Virus record (IMG/VR): IMGVR_UViG_3300048918_000334
Location: 1-40,850 of that record
Origin: a virus
DNA: 40,850 nt
Reading direction: 5' to 3' (one strand)
Position numbers and translations under genes: made by a program. Below the pieces are notes generated by a model. That model did not search any database. It worked only from the letters and a program-made list of their open reading frames with translations, and was not told the DNA's origin. How positions within the stretch are numbered: the first letter of the stretch is position 1; the number at the start of each line of letters is the position of its first letter. Positions 26,218 to 32,102 of this stretch are shown piece after piece.

Positions 26218-26666
26218 GCGCCTTCACCAACCACCTCGGCCTGATCGAGCTGACCGACGCCGCCGGTCGCCCGATCCCGACCGCCGACGGCCGCATGCAG
26301 TGGTATGTCGCCGGGCCGCCCTTCCTGTCCTACGACGTTGGCGCGGAGCTGTCCGGCGAGAGCATCACGGTTCCGGGCCTGGCCTCGGGCTTCCACACGG
26401 ATCTCGGCTCGATCCCGCGCCTGGCATGGAGCCTCGGCTTCCCGCCGGACGGGATCGCGGCCAAGGCCTATGTGATCCATGACCTGCTCTGCGCGACCAA
26501 CGGAACGGGCGAGTGGGGCGGCCAGCGCTGGATCACGCGCCATCGGCCCTATACCAGCGTCGAGGCCGCGGCGATCCTCTGCGAGGCGGCGCAGGTCTGC
26601 GGCGTCGACGCCTTCCACGCGGGCCTGATCCGCAAGGCGGTCGTCGCCGGCGGCCCGCAGTTCTGA
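26214..26666 (+). CDS. DUF1353 family protein
   Basis: The protein is 150 residues from GTG 26214, overlapping the lipoprotein stop. It shows the DUF1353 pattern: strands leading to GFHTDLGSIPRLAWSLGFPP, then AYVIHDLLC, and a C-terminal helix with VCGVDAFHAGLIRKAV. The family is widespread in phages near lysis genes, and its His/Asp residues look metal-binding; biochemical role is not established. Last gene of the rightward operon. Confidence 0.8.
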   Translation: MSAFTNHLGLIELTDAAGRPIPTADGRMQWYVAGPPFLSYDVGAELSGESITVPGLASGFHTDLGSIPRLAWSLGFPPDGIAAKAYVIHDLLCATNGTGEWGGQRWITRHRPYTSVEAAAILCEAAQVCGVDAFHAGLIRKAVVAGGPQF

Positions 26667-26695
26667 GCCGCCCGGCCTCACCGCCGCATCTGAAA

Positions 26696-26725
26696 AGCCC
26701 TCCGGCTCACGCCGGGGGGCTTTTT
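26696..26725. terminator. Strong intrinsic terminator between converging operons
   Basis: An 11-bp stem (26696-26706 with 26711-26721, one G-U pair, loop tcac) followed by a T-run on the + strand, and preceded by AAAA, so it works in both directions. It ends the rightward late operon after DUF1353 and the leftward operon, whose last stop codon (26707) lies inside the structure. Confidence 0.9.
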
Positions 26726-27048
26726 CTTTGGCTCCGCAGCCACGCGGGCGCGCGATCGACCTCCTTCTCGTCGAACGCCAAGCGCTCATGCCACGCCATG
26801 CCCGGCGCCTTGGCGTGGAATTCCACCACCCCGCCGCAGAGCAGCCGCCGGCAACGGGCGTAGCGGTTCCAGAGGCTCGTCCTCGGGCCGCTGACGTAGG
26901 CGATCAGCTTGAGGTCGACCTGCATCTGCAGGCCGCATTGGCGGCAGACCGAGATCACGTCCCAGCCGGCCTTCGCCATCTCCGCCACGTCGCGCGCCCG
27001 CGCATAGCGCTGGCGGATCGAGACGCGGTCAGGGTTTCGCTGGCCCAT
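26707..27048 (-). CDS. Small zinc-ribbon-like protein, unknown
   Basis: The protein is 113 residues from ATG 27048. It has a SVCRQCGLQMQVDLKLI cysteine pair, GPRTSLWNRYARCR and LCGGVVEFHAK. Two C-x(2-6)-C pairs suggest a zinc ribbon. Similar small proteins are common in alphaproteobacterial prophages and chromosomes, without known role. It is the distal gene of the leftward operon, separated from the next by about 80 bases that hold palindrome 27096-27114. Confidence 0.65.
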   Translation of the reverse strand: MGQRNPDRVSIRQRYARARDVAEMAKAGWDVISVCRQCGLQMQVDLKLIAYVSGPRTSLWNRYARCRRLLCGGVVEFHAKAPGMAWHERLAFDEKEVDRAPAWLRSQRKSPPA

Positions 27049-27095
27049 CCCGCCGAGATAGCGCCGAGCCGGAATGTTCGCAATCCGTTCTCACG

Positions 27096-27114
27096 CCACG
27101 AACGCGGTTCGTGA
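27096..27114. promoter_or_regulatory. Distributed 19-bp palindrome, site 8
   Basis: CCACGAACGCGGTTCGTGA, in the gap between 27048 and 27128. Symmetry extends to CACGAAC...GTTCGTG. Confidence 0.8.
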
Positions 27115-27127
27115 GATGACCTTCGGC

Positions 27128-27523
27128 TTACAAAACCGGCGGGGATTTGGGAAGTTCTGCAATCGCGCCAAGGTCTTGCGTCGGATCGGCGGACAGGGCG
27201 TCGGGACTATGTCGGGAGTTTTCGCAGGCCCTACGGTAGCGCCAGATCACTTGCTCAGTCGGATCGCATGGCTCGCCCGAGGCAGGGCATGTCCCGTCCT
27301 CGTCGGCGCAGTCGCGACACATGGGCGTCGGACCGATCACGGCGTCCACGATCTTGCGCCAGTCGGCGTTCCACATGGCGCACGCCTTTTCGAGCTGTTC
27401 GATCTTGGCGGCCGCTTCCTTGACCAGGGCGCGGGCGTCATCGTTCAGCGTCGTGCGGCCGTCCATCGCCGGCGCGCAGATACCGCCCATCGCCCAAAGC
27501 CGGCCGGATACATCGCTGCTCAT
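27128..27523 (-). CDS. Small cysteine-containing protein, unknown
   Basis: The protein is 131 residues from ATG 27523. The start is fixed by the repeated junction AAGGAAAGCCCCATGA and overlaps the preceding stop. It has a helix (ARALVKEAAAKIEQLEKACAMWNADW, partly quoted) then a cysteine-rich middle (MCRDCADEDGTCPASGEPC) that could bind zinc. No family recognised. Confidence 0.6.
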   Translation of the reverse strand: MSSDVSGRLWAMGGICAPAMDGRTTLNDDARALVKEAAAKIEQLEKACAMWNADWRKIVDAVIGPTPMCRDCADEDGTCPASGEPCDPTEQVIWRYRRACENSRHSPDALSADPTQDLGAIAELPKSPPVL

Positions 27524-27759
27524 GGGGCTTTCCTTCCGAACGCGCGGCCGAGGGCAGTCGCCCGATACCAAATGTTGTCGCGCCCGCCTCCGCCGTGGCC
27601 GACGTAGTCGACCGCGACCAGGCCTGCGCGCTTCAGGGCATTGATCGCTGGCCAGGAGCGCCCATCGGCGAGCGCACCGCGCTGCTGATCCGGCGCGACG
27701 GCGCAGCCGGCGTCGAGGATGCGCTGCTGCGCGCTCGTCATGACGAGCTTCCCGGTCAT
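27520..27759 (-). CDS. Small winged-helix-like protein
   Basis: The protein is 79 residues from ATG 27759 at a repeated junction. The pattern SAQQRILDAG ... SWPAINALKRAGLVAVDYVG ... IWYRATALGRAF is what one expects of a small winged helix (recognition helix, then wing, then the 'Y..T..G' strand). It ends in -GRKAP with the stop overlapping the next ATG. It may be a DNA-binding regulator; not proven. Confidence 0.6.
   Translation of the reverse strand: MTGKLVMTSAQQRILDAGCAVAPDQQRGALADGRSWPAINALKRAGLVAVDYVGHGGGGRDNIWYRATALGRAFGRKAP
27521..27538 (-). repeat. Repeated stop/start junction, copy 1
   Basis: On the minus strand this reads GGAAGGAAAGCCCCATG. It supplies the ribosome site, the C-terminal KAP codons plus stop of the upstream gene, and the ATG of the downstream gene. 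Four similar copies are found at 27757-27773, 28008-28026, 28271-28287 and 28501-28516. Confidence 0.7.
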
Positions 27760-28010
27760 GGGGCTTTCCCTTCTCGACGATGATAGGCCCGCACGACGAT
27801 GGGGCTGTCCTTCAAGCCCATGGTCCTGACGGATAGAACGCCATTGGTCGGTACGTCGGCCGGCCGCCAAATGTGACCGCAGCCGTGGCACAGGTGCGAA
27901 CGGTGCGGCGGGTTCGTCCAGTCGCCCGCAGCCTCGTCGAGGTGTTGCTCTCCGCACTCCGGACAATAGAGCACCATGTCGATAGAGACCGGCTGCTGCG
28001 TTTCAGTCAT
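27756..28010 (-). CDS. Zinc-ribbon protein, small
   Basis: The protein is 84 residues from ATG 28010. A clear zinc ribbon, YCPECGEQHLDE...HLCHGCGHIWRPAD, with two C-x2-C pairs about 27 residues apart, is followed by a short basic tail ending EGKAP. It is preceded by GAGGAAGGAAAGCCCC, the operon's repeated start module. Likely nucleic-acid or protein binding. Confidence 0.65.
   Translation of the reverse strand: MTETQQPVSIDMVLYCPECGEQHLDEAAGDWTNPPHRSHLCHGCGHIWRPADVPTNGVLSVRTMGLKDSPIVVRAYHRREGKAP
27757..27773 (-). repeat. Repeated stop/start junction, copy 2
   Basis: Minus-strand AGAAGGGAAAGCCCCATG; identical to copy 1 over AAAGCCCCATGA. Codes the EGKAP end of 27756-28010 and the start of 27520-27759. 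Confidence 0.7.
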
Positions 28011-28026
28011 GGGGCTTTCCTTCCTC
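28008..28026 (-). repeat. Repeated stop/start junction, copy 3
   Basis: Minus-strand GAGGAAGGAAAGCCCCATG. Here the upstream gene stops before the module, so the DNA module is kept although the KAP codons are not used. This suggests that its value lies in translation initiation. Confidence 0.7.
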
Positions 28027-28273
28027 ACGCTCGGCCCTGCGGCGGCAAGACCCGGCGGCTGATATCGGCGAGGCGTTCCGGCATGGCCGAAGCGATTAGG
28101 GCGAAGACCTGATCTGGCGTCTGACCGCCCGTCGTCGACGCGGCGACATAGGTGCAGACGCCGGCGACGACGCTTTCCAGCGTGACCAGCACGTTCTGCG
28201 GAGAGCCTGCCGCCTTCACGAGGTCGACGACGATCCGGGGCGCGAGCTGGTTGTGGATCTCGGCTTCGGTCAT
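28025..28273 (-). CDS. Small protein, unknown
   Basis: The protein is 82 residues from ATG 28273, whose start overlaps the upstream stop. Mostly helical, with no cysteine cluster; it begins MTEAEIHNQLAPRIVVDLV. It ends 14 bases before the next ATG, the only gene in this series without an overlapping stop. Function unknown. Confidence 0.6.
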   Translation of the reverse strand: MTEAEIHNQLAPRIVVDLVKAAGSPQNVLVTLESVVAGVCTYVAASTTGGQTPDQVFALIASAMPERLADISRRVLPPQGRA

Positions 28274-28503
28274 GGGGCTTTCCCTTCTGCCGGAGCAGGT
28301 GGCGCGAACGGGTCGCCCAATGCGCGAGCGTAAGCGTCGCGGCGTTCGATGAACCATTGCGACACGTCATGACCGGGAGGACACGCCGAGCGCTGCGCGT
28401 AGCGATGCAAGGCGGTGTGCGCCTCGGCCCAGGCCTGCGCTGCCGCCTCGCCGCCCAGCTGCTCAAACTTGATCCGCTGGCGATCCTCGTCGGTTAGGGT
28501 CAT
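28270..28503 (-). CDS. Small protein, unknown
   Basis: The protein is 77 residues from ATG 28503, start overlapping the upstream stop; the same frame is open further upstream without a ribosome site. Begins MTLTDEDRQRIKFEQLGGEA, contains an HTALHRYAQRSACPPGHDVSQW segment (partly quoted), ends AEGKAP. Function unknown. Confidence 0.6.
   Translation of the reverse strand: MTLTDEDRQRIKFEQLGGEAAAQAWAEAHTALHRYAQRSACPPGHDVSQWFIERRDAYARALGDPFAPPAPAEGKAP
28271..28287 (-). repeat. Repeated stop/start junction, copy 4
   Basis: Minus-strand AGAAGGGAAAGCCCCATG, identical to copy 2. Codes EGKAP at the end of 28270-28503 and starts 28025-28273. Confidence 0.7.
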
Positions 28504-28769
28504 GGCGCTTTCTCCTTGCTCGCCGCGTCGGCGGCGCGATCGAGCTTCGCGAGCCACTGCTCGGCGGCGATCCTCGCGCCCGGCCCGAGCTCGGCGAGCG
28601 GGCGGCCGAAGTGGGTCCTGGCCATGGCATCGGCGGCGTCGGTCCGCCAGAAGGCGGCCAGCACATAGGCCTTGACCAGCCACCCACCGAGGCCCGTCTG
28701 CTTTCGCAGATCCCGATAGGCCGCGTTCAACCTGTCGCGGTCCGCCCGCGGGATTGCCGGGGCGTTCAT
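28500..28769 (-). CDS. Small helical protein, unknown
   Basis: The protein is 89 residues from ATG 28769, overlapping the recombinase stop (ATGA). Helical and charged (MNAPAIPRADRDRLNAAYRD...), ends SKEKAP at the first of the repeated junctions. Directly coupled to the recombinase gene, so co-expressed with it. Confidence 0.6.
   Translation of the reverse strand: MNAPAIPRADRDRLNAAYRDLRKQTGLGGWLVKAYVLAAFWRTDAADAMARTHFGRPLAELGPGARIAAEQWLAKLDRAADAASKEKAP
28501..28516 (-). repeat. Repeated stop/start junction, copy 5 (diverged)
   Basis: Minus-strand AAGGAGAAAGCGCCATG, one base different in the CCCC part. Codes KEKAP at the end of 28500-28769 and starts 28270-28503. Confidence 0.6.
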
Positions 28770-30457
28770 GCCGCCTCCGCCACCAGCGGGAAGGCGACGA
28801 TCATCGGGGGGGCCGGTTTGTAGCGGCCCCCAGCTACCAACCGGCTCCCCCAGGTCGACGCCTCGGGGGAGCCGTCCTCGCCGGCCAGGAAGCGCGACAA
28901 GTCGCCGTGAAGGCGCAGGTCAAGGCCGCCTTTCCCGCGCGGGTTCGGGATGATCTCGATCTTAGTGACGAGGCCGCGGGCGACGTCGATCAGGCGACGG
29001 TTCGCCGGCACGGTCGAGGCCGCCTCGCCATAATCCGCGAGCGCCTGGCGCAGCTCGCCGACGATCTTCGCATAGGCGTCGGCGGCGCCCGGATGCAGGG
29101 CGATCGGCGGCTCGGCCGGAGCCTGGGCGAGCTGACGGTCGATCGCGTCGCGCTCCGCCTCGAATTCGAGCGCGCGGGCCTTTGCGTCTGCCGTGGCCGT
29201 GCCGTCGCAGATCGCGTCGACAACCCGGCCAATCCGCCGCGTGAGCTCGGCCCGGCGGCGTTCGAGGGGTTGGCGCTCGGCCAGCCGCTCGCGGTCGAGG
29301 CGCTGCCATGCGGCGTGATAAGCGCGCACATAGGCGGCGACGGCCGCCGGCGCGAGCAGCCGCGTCTGCAGGCCTTCGAGCGCGCGGGCCTCGACCTCGG
29401 CGCGTAGAACCTTTCTTGAGTTTTGGCAGAACGACGAACCGCGTTCGCGGTTGCCCGCGCAGACGAGCTTGCCGCCGCCGAAGGCCGTATAAGACGACCC
29501 GCAGGCGCCGCACTTGAGCAGGCCGGAGAAGAGGCCGGGCTTGCGGCGGTTGCCAAGGGCGCGCGCCGCGCGCTGCGGATCGGCTGCGCCCGCGCCGCGC
29601 GCCGCATTGGCGGCGTGGCGGGCTTGCACGCGGTCCCACAGGTCCTGCGGGACAATCCGAAGATGCTCGACGCTCGTCCGCCGCCATTCCGAGGGCTGAC
29701 GCATGACCGGCGTTCTCTTGCCCGTCCTGGGGTCCTTGCGGACCTCCATGCGGTTCCAGACCTTCGCGCCGGCATAGATCTCCGAATGCAGCACGCCGTT
29801 GCCGCGCGCCGCCGAGCCGGAGATCGAGGACCCGTTCCAGAAGCCGCCGCGCGGGCCTGGCGCGCGCTCGCGGTTCAGGAGGTCGGCAATCTCGCGTCCG
29901 CTCATGTCGTAGTCGGCGAACAGGGTGCAGATGCGCCGGACGATCTCTGCCTCTTGCTCGACGATCACCTGCTCGCCACCGGGCGCGGTGCGGTAGCCGA
30001 ACAGCCGTGAGCCTGTCGCGAGGCCTTTCTCGGCGTTCGAGCGCATGCCGCGGCTGGTTTTCTGGCCGAGGTCGATCAGGTACTGCTGCCCGATCAGGCC
30101 CTTAAAGGCCGTCCGCATGAGGTCGACCTCGTCGGTCCCCAGCGTCGCCAGCGTGACCCCGCAGGCGTTCAGGTCGTCACGGATCGTCGCCAAGTGGCCG
30201 AGGTTTCGCGCGAGACGGTCCTCGTCCTCGACGAGCAGGATATCGAACTCGCCGCGGCCGGCGGCGGCTATGGCGGCCAGGAGGCCCGGCCGGTTCGCCA
30301 TGGCGAAGCCGGAAATCCCTGCGTCGTCGAAGCCGGCGACGATCGCCCAGCCGCGCGCCTTCGCGCGCTCCGCGCAAACGGCGTGCTGATCGGGGATCGA
30401 GCGGGCGTTCTGCCGGTCCTCGTTCGAGAACCTGGCGTAGATGGCGCAACGGTTCAC
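28766..30457 (-). CDS. Large serine recombinase (phage integrase)
   Basis: The protein is 563 residues from GTG 30457. The N-terminal resolvase domain (1-150) has the catalytic serine in CAIYARFS (Ser11), the LVEDEDRLARN segment with the conserved arginine, and the usual LMRTAFKGLIGQ linker. A recombinase domain follows (about 160-290), then a zinc ribbon (LLKCGACGSSYTAFGGGKLVC...SSFC) and a coiled-coil insertion (about 370-440). Such enzymes integrate phage DNA between attP and attB without host factors, and need a directionality factor for excision. Palindrome 29432-29450 lies in the zinc-ribbon codons. Confidence 0.95.
   Translation of the reverse strand: MNRCAIYARFSNEDRQNARSIPDQHAVCAERAKARGWAIVAGFDDAGISGFAMANRPGLLAAIAAAGRGEFDILLVEDEDRLARNLGHLATIRDDLNACGVTLATLGTDEVDLMRTAFKGLIGQQYLIDLGQKTSRGMRSNAEKGLATGSRLFGYRTAPGGEQVIVEQEAEIVRRICTLFADYDMSGREIADLLNRERAPGPRGGFWNGSSISGSAARGNGVLHSEIYAGAKVWNRMEVRKDPRTGKRTPVMRQPSEWRRTSVEHLRIVPQDLWDRVQARHAANAARGAGAADPQRAARALGNRRKPGLFSGLLKCGACGSSYTAFGGGKLVCAGNRERGSSFCQNSRKVLRAEVEARALEGLQTRLLAPAAVAAYVRAYHAAWQRLDRERLAERQPLERRRAELTRRIGRVVDAICDGTATADAKARALEFEAERDAIDRQLAQAPAEPPIALHPGAADAYAKIVGELRQALADYGEAASTVPANRRLIDVARGLVTKIEIIPNPRGKGGLDLRLHGDLSRFLAGEDGSPEASTWGSRLVAGGRYKPAPPMIVAFPLVAEAA
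29432..29450. promoter_or_regulatory. Distributed 19-bp palindrome, site 9
   Basis: CGACGAACCGCGTTCGCGG, inside the recombinase gene (zinc-ribbon codons). Confidence 0.7.
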
Positions 30458-30624
30458 TGATTTTGCCGCAGCTTGGCGACGGACTGTCCAGTCTGGCGGA
30501 GCGCCGCGACGAGGGCGGGGATGCGGTCGCCGACAATGCCGGCGGCTTGGGCGGTTTCGCCGATCGCGGCGGCCAGGGCGGGAGCCCGCTTCAGAACGGT
30601 CGATGTTTTTGGGGGTTTGCTCAC
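30454..30624 (-). CDS. Small protein coupled to the recombinase
   Basis: The protein is 56 residues from GTG 30624. Start and stop both overlap neighbouring genes (GTGA at each end), which is the main support. Helical: LKRAPALAAAIGETAQAAG, then DRIPALVAALRQTGQSVAKL. No family recognised. Tight coupling to the recombinase suggests a helper or directionality role, which is inference. Confidence 0.5.
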   Translation of the reverse strand: MSKPPKTSTVLKRAPALAAAIGETAQAAGIVGDRIPALVAALRQTGQSVAKLRQNQ

Positions 30625-30770
30625 GCGGGCGTCTCGGGGGTCAGGGTGCGCGCCGCATAGTCCTTGTTGGCCTGGGCTTCGGCAAGGGCTTCGATGAACC
30701 GCAGCACGGCAGGGTCGAGCGGCCGGTCGCGGCGCTCATCTTCCTGGGGCTGGCGGATCGGGGCGTTCAT
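30621..30770 (-). CDS. Small protein coupled to the recombinase operon
   Basis: The protein is 49 residues from ATG 30770, stop overlapping the next GTG. Begins MNAPIRQPQEDERRDRPLDP and continues as one helix (AVLRFIEALAEAQANKDYAART). No purine-rich ribosome site is visible before the ATG; the bases upstream belong to the inverted repeat 30780-30820. Function unknown. Confidence 0.5.
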   Translation of the reverse strand: MNAPIRQPQEDERRDRPLDPAVLRFIEALAEAQANKDYAARTLTPETPA

Positions 30771-30779
30771 GGCCGGGGT

Positions 30780-30820
30780 GGGGCCGGGTCGTCCGTTGGG
30801 GGGTGCAGTGACCCGGCCCC
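30780..30820. other. 41-bp dyad: candidate attP or attenuator
   Basis: Perfect 11-bp arms, GGGGCCGGGTC (30780-30790) and GACCCGGCCCC (30810-30820), are separated by 19 bases. It is the only real gap near the recombinase gene. Serine-integrase attP sites are ~40-50 bp with inverted outer arms around a ~20-base centre (phiC31 is an example), so the geometry is suggestive, although an odd-length centre is not ideal for a 2-base crossover. A hairpin regulating the downstream genes is the alternative. No T-run follows on either strand. Confidence 0.4.
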
Positions 30821-30829
30821 TCGTCTCCG

Positions 30830-31648
30830 TCAGATGCGGCCGTAAACGGCCTTGCAGCCGGTCAGCTCGCGAACGTTGGAGACGATCTCTTTGAACACGG
30901 CCTGCCGGACGTGTTCGGCGCGGTGCAGTTCGACGCCCAGCTTGAGGCCGATGCCTTCTTCCATGCGCCAGCGAAGGAAGGCGAAGAAGCGAATGGTCCG
31001 GCCGTCGAAGTAGACGGGGATTTCGAGCTCGAACTTCGTCGGGATCTCGATCTCGCCCTTGCGGGTCGTGGCCTGCGTCTCGTCGGAATATTCAAAGCTC
31101 TCGTTGTCGGAGCTTGTCCGGACGGCCTTGATGAAGTTGACCTTCCGCTTAGCCTGAATGTCGCGGCAGATTTCCAGGAGCTCGGCGCCCGACGGGGCGA
31201 TGACGTCGTTGGCGTTCTCTTCGAGGAAGCGGGCGAACTCCAACTGTTCGAGCATCTTGCCGTCGATCTTCGACCACGTCTTCCACTCCTCGGAGAAGGG
31301 CAGCGTCAGGCGGGCCAGATGGTCGACGTTCGCCGGCTTCTCGGGGCAGTGATAGTCGAGCGCGCCGACGATGCGGTTTTCCGAGATGTCGGCGAAGAGC
31401 GTCGTGCCTGGGCGCGCGAAGGCGTTCACGTATTCGATCAGGCTGTCGACGGTCTGCAGGATGACGTCCTGGCGTATCCGGGCGGGCGTGGGCAACAGGT
31501 CATGCGGGTCGCTGACCTCCTGCATTTCCGTCTCGCGTCCACGGACGAGGAATAGGCGGGGTGTCTCGCCGTTCATCACGGACACCACATGCGGCGTTTC
31601 GGCCTGACGGGTCAGGTCGGCGACCACTTCGGCTTCGGTCTTATCCAT
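30830..31648 (-). CDS. DUF2303 family (YfdQ-like) protein
   Basis: The protein is 272 residues. It matches the DUF2303 pattern: short N-terminal helix, PHVVSVMNGE-type segment, DSLIEYVNAFARPGTTLFADIS, an IVGALDYHCP strand, ARLTLPFSEEWKTW, FARFLEENANDVIAPSGAELLE (partly quoted) and a C-terminal beta domain. Widespread in phage early regions next to ParB-like or recombination genes; biochemical role unknown. Start ATG 31648 has a GAGAAGA ribosome site. Confidence 0.8.
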   Translation of the reverse strand: MDKTEAEVVADLTRQAETPHVVSVMNGETPRLFLVRGRETEMQEVSDPHDLLPTPARIRQDVILQTVDSLIEYVNAFARPGTTLFADISENRIVGALDYHCPEKPANVDHLARLTLPFSEEWKTWSKIDGKMLEQLEFARFLEENANDVIAPSGAELLEICRDIQAKRKVNFIKAVRTSSDNESFEYSDETQATTRKGEIEIPTKFELEIPVYFDGRTIRFFAFLRWRMEEGIGLKLGVELHRAEHVRQAVFKEIVSNVRELTGCKAVYGRI

Positions 31649-31705
31649 AGGTCTTCTCTTTCAAATGGCGGCTCGCCCAGGATGGCGCGGGCCTGGGGGC
31701 TTGGA

Positions 31706-32068
31706 TCAGTGGGCGGCGCGCTCTCGCACTTCGCCGGTTTCGGGGTCGATTTCCTCCTCGACGTCGGCGCCGCCGACCGAGGCGAAGCGATGGATCTTTT
31801 TGGGGTCCTCGCGCAGCAGGTCGCCCTCGTCGTTGGTGAAGAACATGCCGTCGGGCAGGTCCGGGCGCGGGCTCTTGCCCTTGATCTCGGCGCTGACGCG
31901 GATCACGTCGGGGTCCGCCTTGTCGGGCGTGACCTTCAGCTTGATCGTCAGCTCGCCGGGCTTGCCGGTGGCCTTGGCGTCGCGCACGACGCCCGCCAGT
32001 TCCGCCGTCGCTGCGTCGACGACGCGGCCTCGGCGAATGTCCCGCAGGACGTCAGTAATAGGTCGCAT
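31706..32068 (-). CDS. Small acidic protein between parB-like and DUF2303 genes, unknown
   Basis: The protein is 120 residues from ATG 32068 with a GGAGAAG ribosome site. N-terminal helix (DVLRDIRRGRVVDAATAELAGVV, partly quoted), then a central strand region (GELTIKLKVTPDKADPDVIRVSAEIKGK, partly quoted) and an acidic tail (DVEEEIDPETGEVRE). Such a partner often precedes DUF2303 in phages. No function known. Confidence 0.65.
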   Translation of the reverse strand: MRPITDVLRDIRRGRVVDAATAELAGVVRDAKATGKPGELTIKLKVTPDKADPDVIRVSAEIKGKSPRPDLPDGMFFTNDEGDLLREDPKKIHRFASVGGADVEEEIDPETGEVRERAAH

Positions 32069-32102
32069 GGGTCTTCTCCGGTTGTGGGCTTCCGCCCGTT
32101 GA

